A stretch of DNA of 64,000 nucleotides from Schistosoma mansoni (GCF_000237925.1 NW_017386014.1:1-64000), one strand, 5' to 3'. Numbered from the stretch's first letter, positions 11,160 to 23,099 are shown. Program-made: numbers and translations. The notes: a model not told the origin generated them from the letters alone.

Positions 11160-12230
11160 ATTGTAATTCAGGGTCTTCAATCTTTTGATCGACGATATTC
11201 TGGAAACAGCTCTGATAGACTTTGTTGTGGTAGTGCAGGTCTATCACTTGGTGAAAGATTCTTCAGTCTTGAATACAGTGCACTGATATTCAACATATCG
11301 AAATTGTACTAAGCCAACATACAGTCAGTAATTGAAGGTACAACAGGTGTAGTGGACGCTACTCGCAAGGATGTTTGTAAGTAGTGCGTAGCGGAACATG
11401 GCATCAAAGTTGCGACAGTTGTCAGACGGAGTGAAGAGTTTCAATGTATCGAAAGCACGGCGTCGGCAGAACACAGAAAGATGGAAATGGACGATTGAAG
11501 GCTAGGTATATATGTTATGTAAATACTTTGTAACTTCTCACATTAAAGCTACATTCCTTCTGCCTATTAACGTGTTTTACGCAGATACTTAGCATCTTCT
11601 AACTGAAAATTATTTTCGCAAGACTATCAGGACCCTGTTTCTGAACTCACTCTTGGTGGTGACCCGTTAAAAGTAAACAAATATTTTCGTATCTGAGTTG
11701 TGGTGATGTGACAGATGAGGTCGACCTACATAGAATGATGCCTGTCATCTTGATGTCAATCTGGCTGTAAAAAGTCAGGTTTGCAATGCATCATTAGAAC
11801 GTGGATTTCCCTAGTTGAGAATGTTCAGTGTCCCTCTACTTCTGATCAACATTACCTCCGAAAAATTATTCATACCAGATGCCAACCCTATGTTAGTAAT
11901 GTTGAGGTTCGGCAATGTGTTCGCGTACGGTGACGATAACTCAACTGGTGTTACGACTTTGAAACACCGGCTTCCGTAGCTTGGATATATGTTTAGAATT
12001 TCATTACAGCGACATTCATATTTTGGGTTATTTCTCGAAGCTGGGACTGGCTGAAAAAAAGTGATGTCTGGTTTATGACATGATTCAATCGTATCAAAGA
12101 AAGCCCTATAAGACTGGGATTTGTTGATAGATCAAGACTGCGAAGTTTGGAGCTGGTGGAAGTCAGTGTGAACAGACAGTACCAGATGCCCTAGACTGTA
12201 AGCCGAAGACAACCCTGTCAGTTTTCTGTT
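11160..12230 (+). mobile_element. Highly degraded RTE-type retrotransposon
   Basis: Blocks align by eye with the element at 4500-5060: GGAAACAGCTCTGATAGA, a GAATACAGTGCACTGATATT segment matching the YADD region, and AGACTATCAGGACCCTG. Later it resembles the 15230-15600 copy (TTGAAACACCGGCTTCCGTA). No long frame survives, so this is an old copy. Confidence 0.6.
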
Positions 12231-15229
12231 ACATTTTTCATAGAAATAAAAGTAATCCGCTTAACGGAAAGTCTTTCTTGGCTATATCCTTAACCGAACC
12301 GTATTGTTTTATTGCATAATATTCATGTATACTTCTTTTTTATCTTTGAATGTAATGTCTTTTTCTCCTTTTCCTCTTTACAATGCTGCCTCTGTATTTA
12401 TGTAGCGCATTAGATTTTTCATGCCCCTTTTACCATATTTAATGTGTAATAAATAAGAAACAGACCTTAATAATCTTGGATCTCACAGAAAATTGTACAG
12501 CTTGGTCCTTTTTAACTAACTGAAGGAAGCTGTAGCATCACTAAATACAACGATTGTTGGGCTATTAGAAGTAAGCTTTGAAGAACTTATGAAGTGATGT
12601 AACTCACTAAACAAGTACAAGTTAATATCTCAGTTTGAGCTAAACCATTCGTGCTCAGACTAAAAATACAACCCATCAACCAAAACCGAAGTAGGTGAAG
12701 TAAAGTTCGAAAGTGCAACTCAATGGAAGAGATTTGAGTGACCGTTATAGTTAAATAACAATAACCCAGAACTCAAGCAGGTAATTTTTTTGAACTACAT
12801 GAAGTACTTAGTTTCACATTCCACGAAATCTATTTTTAGTTCAAGCATGAGGAAAGGAGTAGATACTCTTATATGATCAAATTTATTTTGAGGTTGATTT
12901 GATTCGTAAGTAGTTTAACTGCAGAATAAAAGCTACATATAAGTCTCCAGAAAAAACTAGATAGTGTTCTTGTAATTGATCAAAGCTCGTAGTTCAAATA
13001 AGGGAATTACAACTTACACAAGACTTGCCTTATTGGTAAACCACTTGGTTAAAACCTGTTAGTCAATTTACTTACCTCTAGTTCAGCCAAGTGATCATCA
13101 TCATACACATATGCATCGGTTCAAGTTTTCATATCAAATTCCCATGGTGACATGCAATTATTTCAGTAGTGGTAGGAAAAGGATTGGACATACAAAAAAG
13201 GGAAAGAATATGCACAAGCGGATTTCGGGACTCAGATTCTAGAGAAGACTAGGAGTGAGTGCACTTTCGTCTTTGCAAACGGTTCTGACCGATGTCATCT
13301 AGTCTCTTACCATTGATTACGATAATCACGTGGACACCAACCAGATAGTCTACACTGTTAAGATGTCTCAATCTAATTGTCGATAACTTAGCCATATTAA
13401 TAGATGCAGACGAAATATAGAATAATAATAGTTGACAATGATAAGACAAAGTGGATAACTTCAGTGTAAAAAGATTTTGAAGTGCGCGTTATAGAAGCCC
13501 AGGTTAATGATTAAACATTTAAGTACACGTTATATTCTGAAGCTGCTAAGTTAAGCAATGTATTAAGGAGAAAATACCAAGTTTGGGCAAAGAGTTTGTC
13601 TATTAGTTTTCGATTTTAAGTCGAGCTTTAATTAGTCAGCTGAAAATGGGAAGTATTACGCTACTTTTAAACATAAACTTACTCCGTTAATCCCGGGAAG
13701 CCATAAGATCCAACCGATTACAGGAACACCATACAAAAATTTGATTGCCACTGGGATAAATTTACTACAAAATTAAATTGTACATGATCACCATTTGATA
13801 TAACTTAGTATGTTATGGCTAGTATTGTATTAATACTTAATACAAAGAAGTTGACAGACAACAGTTAAGCAGGAAAAAAGGTATTACGTGCTAAATAGGA
13901 TCCGGACGACACAATATCTTTTGTTGGCTTGAGGGAAACCGGGATAGCACAACAAAAATTACTCACAAAACGATTGTGTGAACCTCCAACAGTTACTCCT
14001 CGAACTGTATGGTCAAGCTTTTAGGAATACATGACAAGTAACATCAATTTGATTCTAGTTCAGTATCACAAATATGATATCCTTTCTTGATGACGGTTAC
14101 TAGGAAGTTTCAGGTACTCGGTGGTATTTACTGCTCACCGTCAAGCCCTTCTCAATCCCTAAATATTTGGTCTATTTGTGTTATTATCCCTATTCTCCTT
14201 CAGCTTCATTTGCTTCCGCAAGTACGACCACAGTCAATTAATCGAATATGTAAAATGTTAACCCCGTCCTCCTAAAAAAATGACCCAAACCACATATTAG
14301 GGTTTTTAATGGTTAAAGTGTCTCATTTCGGATAACAGGCTCCATTATTCCTACAGGAACCTAGCTAAAACGGAGAAGCAATGAGACTTACTGTTTGTGT
14401 ACTTGAATATAAGACATTACCTCACATTTTAACGGGTACAGGTCTAGCAACATATTAGGAAGTACTGTGGACACTTTTCGATTGGATTCCAGTCGATAGC
14501 AAGAACTCAGGACAATAAAGATATATGCAGTTATCTTGCCCTCTTACTGACAGTATCTCCAATAAAATAAAAGGTAAGTGTTACTAAAATCTCTTCAAAC
14601 TTCTAAAAGCCAGACGTTTAGACGCAGCGATTGTAGTTTCAGAGCCCAAGTAAGAATGCACGTCAAGTTGAAAGGCTGGCAACTCCTGCCACCGGTGCAA
14701 TGGTGGACAGAATAATCACTGCAATTAACTAGTGATGGAGTCTCGATAGAAGACTTATTGTCTTGGAACGCGTGTCTGGACTTCGCTCACCGTTTATTGG
14801 AGACGCAGAAATATGGCATATTGAGAACCTGATCAAACTCGGTCTGAAGGTAGAATTTTCAAAGACATACTTGAAAAAACTAACTAGACACTTATCTTTA
14901 AGAAGCCCGGCATGATCTTAAAACAGATGTATGAGCAGCATTGACATTAGCTAGCGATCTAAACCAAAAGGTCAAGGAAAGATAAATTCCAGTAGTCACT
15001 AGTGAATAGGTTTGGAAACCCATCTAAACAATCGACAAAAATTAACAAAACGTCAGATCAGTGAACGTGAGAAGTCGTGAAGAATAAAACCAAATAGAAA
15101 AGAGTAGCTAAACTAGACAGTTGACGCGACTCCTCAGAGACAAAGACCAGAATGGTGACGAAAATATTAAGTATCACGAGATGAGATGAAACCGTGATTC
15201 ATTCGGACCACATGACTAGGATGAAGGAT
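12231..15229. other. Unassigned region, probably old repeats
   Basis: No exon with both splice sites and a recognisable domain was found. A few short segments, such as those near 13290-13380 and 14690-14830, feel repeat-like, but I could not assign them to a family. Confidence 0.35.
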
Positions 15230-15915
15230 TGCTGAGATCCAGTGGTAACACCATGTTAGTAATGCAGAGGTTCAGCATCGTGTGTTCGGGCGCAGAGACG
15301 ACAACCCAATTAGTGTCACCATCTTGAAACACCGACTTCGGTGGCTTGGACATGTTCTACGAATGTCATCCCCGAGAATTCTACGACGTGCATTATTTGC
15401 CGACGCTAGGACTGGTTGGAAAAAGCGGAGAGGTGGTCAGTGTATGACATGGTGTCGTGGTATAAAATAAAGCTGCAAATGACTGGCTTCTGTTAGTTCT
15501 TCACGAATCCCTGGTTGGGGTTATAGAGATGGTGCTACACAGTGGCTAGCGACGTTATCAGACAGCTCAGAATAGAAGCCAATGGCGATCCTGCCGTAAC
15601 CTTTTACTTTCTACATAAAGATTGGTTATAACCTCCTTAACTAAGAGAGTTCTTCTGGTTGTGCATTTCAGTCTCCCTCACCATTACTTTTTTTATATGC
15701 ATCTTACCCCTTTCTCTTCCCATTTTCATTGTTTTATGTGGCGCATATATATCTAGTGTCCCCCTGCACCAATATTTATGTGTTTAAATAGATAAATCAA
15801 TCAACTATTGTTATTATTCGTATTACGCAATTGAGTATTATAATCTATTACATCATCTTGCGCATCTGGTGCCCCTTGTACCAATATTTATGTGTTTAAA
15901 TAAATAAATAGTTGA
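15230..15915 (+). mobile_element. RTE-type retrotransposon 3' ends (two tails)
   Basis: A 62-codon frame (15282-15470) encodes the RTE C-terminus with LKHRLRWLGHVLRM and GWKKRRGGQCMTWCRG, closely matching 44821-45150. Two successive 3' tails follow, one near 15735-15790 and one near 15865-15908, each with ACCAATATTTATGTGTTT and a short A/T microsatellite. This suggests nested or tandem insertion of related elements. Confidence 0.7.
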
Positions 15916-16619
15916 CCATTAGACATTAGCAGCCTATACGTGAGATTAACATAAAAGCTTTAACACTTAAGGAGGGGAAAAAGCCATTACCTAATCTCAA
16001 ACAAGAGGGGTATAATGAATTAACTCCAGAGGATTTTGATCATATTATTAGGGCCGATAAAAATATTAGGTGCAGCTTGTAATCTGTGGGACCGAAGATT
16101 TCGCTCTAAACAAATGATCCTAACAGTTCTGCTAATGGCGACTTACTGTGTTCGTATGGTATAACATAACGATGTCCGGCTATCAACAGATTAACAGCTT
16201 AGTCATGTTAACTTTAATATCTAATTCGAGGTGGCTTTGATGAACTCTAATATTGAATACAAAACGAATTAATCCACTGACAAGACACTGAATTAACCTC
16301 TGGGTTACAAAAGTAGAGCTTTGCATAAATGCTTCAGCTTTAACCGCTACTGTTCTACAACTAATTTTTTTTATATTTGGTCCCGGTTTGTAGTCTAAAT
16401 TAGGTGAACAGAACTGAAGTTACATAACAGCAAGAGTTTATCAAAGTCTCACTGTTTTTCTCCACCTATAAACAGCCCGAAACTCAAAAGCAATTATTTA
16501 AAGCACATAAACATACTAAGCGACCTGAATACGAGGTTCATCCAATGACAATAGTAGGTAACAAAACGAGTGAATAATAGAAAGTCGGAAATAAAAAAAC
16601 GCCAATGGCTTTTGTCAAC
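15916..16619. other. Unassigned AT-rich stretch
   Basis: Nothing recognisable. Confidence 0.4.
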
Positions 16620-17165
16620 TAACGTCACCTATGGCGAAGGTGAGATATCCTCTTATCAACTAAGGGACGAGTATACAGTGCAGCAGTTCGCTCTGTTTTA
16701 CTTTATGGCTGCGAAGCGAGCCCATCAAGAGTAGATCAGTCAGCTACAACGTAGGACCAGGCACATTTATGCATCGGTCCAAGTTGCCATACCCCGTTAG
16801 CACAACAAGATGAACACTAAATTCATAGAAGTAGATAATTTAGTGGTGGTAGTATATAAAAGATAGGTTGTGTATAAGGATATAGCATAGGAAGGAAGAA
16901 AGTTATGAACCACTTTGGCCGCCCCTTAATTCCTTCCACCTCCAGCACTAGTCAAAGTTGAACGCCCTGGTAGTTGGTGTTCAGGCATACGTAACATGTG
17001 GCCCAACCATCTCAGTCGATGATGATCCAAAACTTCAACTGATTTATCAACATTCTCTAATACCCTGTGTCTGACGTCACCATTACTTACCAGATGATCC
17101 CAACAGATGCGAGCTATATTTCTAAGACATCTGTCATAAAGTGCTGGTAATTTACGAGTATCTTC
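16620..17165 (-). mobile_element. RTE-type fragments, mainly antisense
   Basis: From about 16900 to 17160 the minus strand carries the RTE C-terminal region with the LRWLGHMLRMPE signature in a broken frame. The first part (16650-16800) matches the plus-strand segment that encodes the YGCE motif of related copies. The two halves are in opposite orientation, so at least two insertions or an inversion are involved. Confidence 0.5.
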
Positions 17166-17700
17166 TACTCTGGTGGCCCAATTTTAGCGACTAGGTTGAT
17201 TAATATTGTGGTTAAAATCTGGGAGTTGAACGTAATCCCATTCGACTGGTCACAATCACTTATTGTCCCAATATATAAGAAGGGGTCAAAATCATCTTGT
17301 AATAACCATAGAGGGATTAATCTGACTAATATAGCATCTAAAATACTAGCCTCAATAATTATCGGGCGCCTAACTAAGACTTGTGAACTGCAAGCACGAG
17401 AAAAACAGGCTGGCTTCAGACCCCGTCGTGGCTGCATCGATCGATGGTTGGACACTTTGGATGACATGCCTCAGAATCGATCACAATGGTGTCGGTGTAT
17501 ACACTATTTGTCTTCTCTTAAACTGAGATTAGAATTGCTTAGTACTTCTCTTTTTACGAACTAACTTCGTTCTGTTTCACATCCTTACATGGAATCCTTT
17601 TCATTATCGTTGAAGTAACTTTTTTCGTGGATTTGGCGGTAATGAGGTATGTCAACCTGGGTCAATGCATATTTGTCTGGTTGTACATTGAAGATGACTA
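17166..17700 (+). mobile_element. Internally deleted RTE-type element
   Basis: A 122-codon frame (17196-17564) begins with reverse-transcriptase N-terminal motifs (SLIVPIYKKGSK, CNNHRGINLTN, EKQAGFRPRRGCID). It then passes, without a frame change, into the extreme C-terminal region (RWLDTLDDMPQNRSQW) that in other copies lies several hundred codons downstream. The RT catalytic core is absent. Confidence 0.7.
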
Positions 17701-18015
17701 AATCGGTTATAGCTTTCTGTATTGATGACGAAAAATCACTTAGACGCCCTCTATTATCTCAAAAAGATTGAGATTAACAGTACGAGGTGTTTGATTTCCA
17801 GATAACTAGACATCCCTAAATAATGCGACCAAACAAGATATAATTTGAGGAGCCGAGGAGGCACATTACATTGAATCTTACACATGTTCAAGCTTAATAT
17901 GAAGTTAACAAGCAAGTTTTTTTTAAAAGGCTGTTCGTTGAAAAATCTGATTGTCGATCGTAATAAGAAAAATGCGCAAAACCCACAACCTAGAGATTAT
18001 TTTTCGCACTATTAC
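17701..18015 (-). other. Presumed GOT1 intron
   Basis: This follows the GTAATA donor of the GOT1 exon on the minus strand. I looked for the expected C-terminal GOT1 exon (a FIRR-type segment) here and did not find it. Confidence 0.35.
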
Positions 18016-18323
18016 CTGAATAAATTTATCATTCCATAAATTTCCAGCAATATTCCTATGAAAGGGAAGCCAAAAAGGACGACGGTTATGCCCCCAAAGA
18101 AGAAAACTGCTCCTTTTAAACTCGTACGTCGAAAGAAGAAAGTGCAAGCCTTCTGTAGCCCAATGAGACATCCTATTCCGCCTAAGAAAAGAACCTTTAA
18201 GGAGCAGCCTAGAATTATATTGAACACTTACATTACCTAGAGCCAATAGAGCACCGTCGAAGAAAAAAAGGACACCAAGACAAAGAAAACCCACTCCAAA
18301 AGCAAGTAAACCTAGGCCGATCT
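18016..18323 (-). CDS. GOLT1: GOT1/GOLT1-type Golgi vesicle transport protein, two internal exons
   Basis: Two exons on the minus strand, 18323-18232 and 18194-18016, encode the hydrophobic core of a GOT1-family protein. These are small four-helix membrane proteins of the early Golgi that help ER-to-Golgi vesicle traffic. The first exon has IGLGLLAFGVGF and LFFFDGALLALGN; the second has VLFLGGIGCLIGLQKACTFF, then VLFGFPFIGILLEIYG and LFR. These track animal GOT1 almost residue by residue. The intron between them is only 37 nt (GTAAGT...TTAAAG), a micro-intron as known in schistosome genes, and removing it joins GN to VLF exactly as in the family. Phases (2 in, 2 out) are consistent. The short N-terminal exon and the C-terminal exon were not found, so the gene is partial here or has long introns. 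Confidence 0.85.
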
Positions 18324-18675
18324 CTAAGAAAAAATAAAAATGATGATAAAGTTACTCTGGAAATCTGAAGAGTTATTGTAACCCAGCATTATAAACGAAC
18401 CGTGGAAATGCTCAGTCCGTTTACACAACTGAACGTGGATATAATTTCTTTGAGACCGCTCCCATCAACTCAACCTTGAAAGCACATACTCAGTCCAGAA
18501 AAACAAATAATCATTTCTTCAGGACAACGAAGAGTTATCCAGACAATCTACCTAATGAAGCTCCAGAGGATACAACGTCTTGAAAAGAATTAAACAAAAT
18601 AAAGACATTGTTATGACCTTTCAAAAAGCAAGTCACCTATTTTTCCAACCTACTAGTATAGCCTAATAAGCAGAT
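18324..18675. other. Upstream intron or flank of GOT1
   Basis: The minus-strand acceptor TTTCTTAG lies at its left edge. The first GOT1 exon, expected to code for only about ten residues, could be here but cannot be recognised safely. Confidence 0.3.
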
Positions 18676-18835
18676 ATAGATGGTGGCAAGCAGTGGAATC
18701 TAGGGCTCGCATTTTGTCCCATTTTGAACTCATCAGTCGTACGTACCTGAATTTCATAGTTGATGTTCATTCTGGGATTCGGACCCAGTACCGTTCGCTT
18801 CAAACGCCATCACGTTATCCACTTAGCTAACAAGT
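18676..18835 (-). mobile_element. tRNA-derived SINE with degraded hammerhead ribozyme (Sm-alpha type)
   Basis: On the minus strand an A box (TAGCTAAGTGG, 18819-18829) and a B box relative (GGTCCGAATCC, 18775-18785) are followed by the hammerhead core CTGATGAG (18729-18736). The second core block reads CAAAAT where CGAAAC is expected, and the cleavage triplet is GCC rather than GTC. The ribozyme is therefore probably inactive. The layout matches the better copy at 23735-23905. Confidence 0.7.
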
Positions 18836-18948
18836 CCTGAGTGTGCACTTGAGTAAAGTTTAACTTCATGTGTTGTTATTTGCTTGCATCTTCCCATTGT
18901 CGTTCAAGACTGCAACCGATTAGTCTCTTATTGGCATTTGTGCATACT

Positions 18949-19013
18949 GTGTGGATGCCTCGATATTGTTTTATGAAGCATGTGACTTGAGACAATATCG
19001 AGGCAATCCGCAC
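18949..19013. repeat. Near-perfect hairpin
   Basis: The arm at 18949-18969 pairs with 18992-19013 around a loop of about 22 nt. The pairing centre is GCCTCGATATTGT against ACAATATCGAGGC, with one mismatch and one bulge in the outer part. Confidence 0.6.
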
Positions 19014-19639
19014 GTAGTGTGTGCATGTCAACAACTGTTCATTAGTGCAACTTTTACCAGCAAACTATCCGAATCTCACTGGAGAAACATGTCACACTGC
19101 TGAGTGGTTTCATACTGTGACGAAATGACCGTCCATGATTTCAAAGAAACCCGTCAATGCTTTATCTTGGATGTGTACTCGATGCTATGCGAAAATGTCG
19201 GAATGCTAATCCGATTACTTGATTTCCTGTCTATTTCGCCAAACTTGATGAGCTACCCTCCACGTCTGACATTACATTGTCTAAATGGTAGTGTTACTAA
19301 CCTGAATGCACCACATGAATCCAAGCTTGTCGAGTTTCATAGTGGACATTTAGTGTTGAGAAAATGAAGTTTTTGACAAGACTCATCTGTTGATGGTCGC
19401 AGTTAAATGTAGACATATTTCACAGGGCAAACAATTGTGGAAGATAACAGAAATCCAAAAGTTACCCTTTGAAGTCAACTACATTGCCAGCATCGTTTGA
19501 AGTATGGCAGAGAACTCGTGCAGACTAAGATGTCCGCAACAAGTAGTAGTTGCATTGCCACTACAAGATTAGATAAACTGGAGAGAGAAGTGGACAGATT
19601 CCTGTTGCAATATAGAAATACTGAGAATTCTGTAACAAG
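19014..19639. other. Unassigned stretch
   Basis: An 87-codon plus-strand frame (19104-19367) has no recognised domain or splice context. It is most likely repeat-derived. Confidence 0.35.
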
Positions 19640-19890
19640 ACAGACTCCATCAACATCATTGTGATAGGATCCTCGTCTGAATATAGATGCTCAGAGTCTG
19701 GAGGAGTTACACTGTATCTTGACAGGAGACTTTGGGTGACATGGCTCAGAATCGATCACAATGGCGTAAGTGTATATACTCCCTTCGAAAGTCTATGAAT
19801 TCAGTGTTCATCTCGTTGTGCTAACGTGGTGTGGCAAATTGGACCGATACATTTGTGTCTGGTCCTACTTTGTAGGTGACTAATTGACTG
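19640..19890 (+). mobile_element. RTE-type retrotransposon 3' fragment
   Basis: GACATGGCTCAGAATCGATC, then ACAATGGCG, followed by a non-coding tail with GTGCTAACGTGGTGTGGCAA, is the 3' region seen in other RTE copies here (for example 17455-17560 and 45500-45770). Confidence 0.65.
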
Positions 19891-20014
19891 ACATTCTATC
19901 GTGGAAGTGATTTTTGACCACTCAAGAGGATGGTGGTGAAGAATGTTGGAAAATCCGTAATTCAAATTCTAGAAACCAGTGATATAAGTACACACAACCG
20001 ACATGTTTAAATTA

Positions 20015-21601
20015 CGGGTATTTTGCGACTCATTATAGTTTAATAAATACGTGTGCGATGAATTACAAAATTTAATGTTGCAGAGTACTGAGAAGAATTT
20101 TTTAATATTTACTAAGAGCTATTTACACTATTCAGATTTTTACTCAGAAATATAAATTGAACAGCAGTACAAATAAAGTTAAACGAGCACTCACAACCCC
20201 ACTGAATATTTTCCCTGGAACAACTGTTGGAAGACTGTCTGAATGTACCTCAGCTGTTTGTGTGGGCTGATAGTTTTCAAAAACGCGTAGTCGTTTTTCT
20301 TTCGCAAATCTTTCAGCTATTTTATAGGCTTCAGCAGCACCTGGAACGCTTACTAAGTTCAGATTCCAATCAATACAATGAGCAAGACCATGACGCAGCA
20401 ACAACTCAGCTATATTCCCATTTGGGTGGAGGATGCTCCCGACGAAAGTTTGATTGAATACGGATTCCAACAGTATAGTAACGTCTCTCTGCAGAAGTCT
20501 GGATTCGGTAAAGAACAGCGCATCGAGACCCCACGCATCGGGAACCTATAAACCATGAAACAACGATATGCTAACTCACAATTTTTCCATCCTCATAACG
20601 TATTGATGGACATTTAATTCCTGACATTGTGACAGTAAGGTATACAAATGTATTTGGTCTTTCATTAAGGGATTCAGGCAGAATGAAGACTTGTACAGAA
20701 CAGCCATCTCGAACATTTTCGACAACAGCTTTAAGTGGTCGATTTTTGTAGCTCTCGAAGAAGCTCCGAATGTTCTCTACTGACCAAAGAATTTCCCTCG
20801 TAACAGGGGGGTTGGGAGACCAACGACCCTTACCAAGTGATTTTGCTTGTTCTTGAGCAGTTACAAGTTGCTGGTAAACTTTATTTTTGGCAGCTACTGT
20901 CGGATTTAGCTTTCTCACTTCAGCTAATCCCTGTTCCACTAAGGACAAAGCAACATTTTCGCCACTGATATTTTTCCCTGATGTAAGGATAAATAAACTA
21001 GCTTAGAACGTACCAACATACACACATCCATACTTGCGACCGGATGGTTGTTCTGTTTCGATAGAATAGCAAACTTCTTTCCCGATTAAAAGAGTACGAA
21101 CAAACTCTCTGGCTTCCCAGGCAAACGGATCTTCTGATGTCCCAGTAGGAACTCCCGTTGAAGGCTTACGAGCAACGCGACCACATGAAATATTGGACAA
21201 AATAATGGTTCGTTCTGGAGGAGGACCGTTTATGGGTCTGTCACGTATCATAATAGTATCTCCTGATAAAACCTATAAAAGGAAAATAGTGATGCTGAGA
21301 AAACCTAAAATTGCATCTTGTATGTTAGAAACTATTGAACTACGCAAAAATATTGATATTATAATGAACAAATCAGTGTATGAGCGACGTACTTGCTTCA
21401 CTATTCCCAAGAAATATGTGTTTGTGCTGACTGGCCGTGCTTCTTCTCTATTGTTCACAAGAGAAGACATAGTTCAGACGATACTCTCCAACGATATTAG
21501 TAACAAACACGTGGCAACACACAAACTGAATAATCCACGACTATGTATGACGAATAAAACAAACATTCGCGCTAGTTTCAGATTTCAGATTTGTGTAGTA
21601 A
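20015..21601 (-). repeat. Left arm of 1587-bp inverted duplication of SND1 5' region
   Basis: This is the reverse complement of 28482-30068. Each base maps as left = 50083 minus right, with no insertion or deletion. Comparing by eye, I find eight substitutions, all between about 21245 and 21601 (the exon-1 side), and none in the remaining 1.2 kb. The segment covers about 130 bp upstream of the SND1 start codon through part of intron 4. The left border falls in unassigned sequence and the right border adjoins a CR1-type fragment. Confidence 0.92.
20195..21470 (-). pseudogene. SND1: Partial inverted SND1 copy, exons 1-4
   Basis: Exons lie at 21470-21393, 21272-21014, 20977-20580 and 20545-20195 on the minus strand, each with the same start codon, frames and GT-AG borders as in the complete gene at 28613-38254. 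The encoded segment (about 362 residues, the first two staphylococcal-nuclease-like domains and the start of the third) differs from the parent at one residue in exon 2 (Ile for Val in MVRDRP). There are no exons 5-10 on this side, so at most a truncated protein or a non-coding transcript could be made. Because it holds no stop or frameshift it is either very recent, kept uniform by gene conversion, or an assembly effect. Confidence 0.85.
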
Positions 21602-21604
21602 GGA

Positions 21605-22620
21605 CAGAAGGCCTATAGCCTATGTTATTCCTTCCCTAGTATGCTTCTATGAGTGTCCAGTCTTCTCTGAAATCAGTCAATTGAAGGTGTAGACACCACT
21701 GCTTCGGTAACAGGTTCCAAGAACTGATGACTCGATGTGAAAAACTGTATGTCACGGGCATTTTATTAGTTATTGGCTTTTCTAGTCGCCTGCTATGTCC
21801 TCTGAGATGTCCCACACTAATGGGAAGAAAAGGAGAGAATATTTTAATTCCAAAATCATTTCTTAGTATTATATGCGTCAAAATCAAATAACCTCTTAGT
21901 CTGCGATAGGACAGAGTAAAGAGGTCAAGTCTCTCCTTGGATGGTTAACCCCGGAGCTCTGAAATTGCAAGGGCAGCTGCCCTTGGTACTGTTTTCTAGA
22001 TATCCTAGTCACCTTTTAAACAGAGGCTTGCAGCCTGAACTCAGTTCTCAAGCTTAGTTCTCACTAAGGTTGTGTATACTGTAGTGAAGATGGTAGTGTC
22101 TAACTTAGTTAATGTCCGTCTTAAAGTCCGTAGGATTCTAAACCCCTTAGCTGCAGCCTCCTGGTGATGGGTCGTGGTCTTAAGATCATGACTCACTGTC
22201 ACCCCGAAATCCTTGGGGTTGGACCACGGGTACAGGCACTTCCCCATATTGTACCTATCTACTTTTGTATTCCCAAAGTTCATGTAGACACTTTGCCGCA
22301 CTGATGAGCAACGGCCTCTTTAGACCAGTTAATCACAATATTTCAGTCTGTCTGAAGTGCTCATGCATTTGCGTCTACCGTTATTTCCCGCCAGCTTTTC
22401 GCACCGTCAGTGTATAATAACATTGCGGACTCTAATATACTTGGGAGATCATTTAGATATAGCACAAATGTAGAGGAGCCGGGGCAGAACATTGAGGTAC
22501 TCCACCCAGTACTGGTCTCCAGGTGGAGCACTTCGAATTTACTCTTACTTTCTGTCTACGACCTACTAGGAAATCCTTAAGCCATTTTTAGAGAGATCTG
22601 ACAATATCAAGATTTTCTAG
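21605..22620 (-). mobile_element. CR1/SR1-type non-LTR retrotransposon 3' fragment
   Basis: Minus-strand frames encode the C-terminal part of a CR1-like reverse transcriptase: 22041-22301 with DFGVTVSHDLKTTTHHQEAA, and 21636-21887 with LRGHSRRLEKPI and FSHRVISSWNLLP. Related sequence lies on the plus strand at 45770-46825. The frames are separated by stops, so it is a dead, truncated copy. Confidence 0.7.
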
Positions 22621-22639
22621 CTTCGGGAGTAGTCTAATT

Positions 22640-23099
22640 GTTGGTACCCACGTTAAGATGCAACTATCTCTTATTGCAAGTTGTAATGGGTTTCCCGTTT
22701 GCTGGTTCGTGCGGTCAGTCGTTAAGATTTACGGGAAGAACCTTAAACACTGGTTCAGCGTCAACTTGATAGCGAAATTTCGTCATCACGTCAGTGATGT
22801 TTCACAGACATCTGTGTTCAGTGGCTACGTCTGTCGTTAGCGCGTGCCATCAGATAGGCTTTCTGAGAGGTTTTTCGTGATGAACGGTTTGAAGTTTGGG
22901 AAACTGCAAGGCCTTCTGCAACTTGTAGATGATTTATCGTACTTATTGTGGTACGGTTAGCAATAAGGATAATCTGTCTTTCGTAGTCTAGAAAAAGATA
23001 TTTTTCGTGACAAGCTTCTTTGAGGATTTTGAGAGCGTATACGGTTTTGATGGATATTCAGATAACAAGTAAGAATAGGATAGAGGTCTGTAGCGCCGT
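22640..23099. other. Unassigned, possibly LTR-element sequence
   Basis: Adjoins a gag fragment on its right. No clear domain was seen. Confidence 0.3.

Noticed and set aside
18058-18240. 60-codon plus-strand frame rich in lysine and proline
   Set aside because: It is the complement of the GOT1 exon, whose minus-strand translation matches a known family.
20195-21470. A second functional SND1 gene
   Set aside because: Only exons 1-4 are present on this strand and nothing downstream continues the protein.
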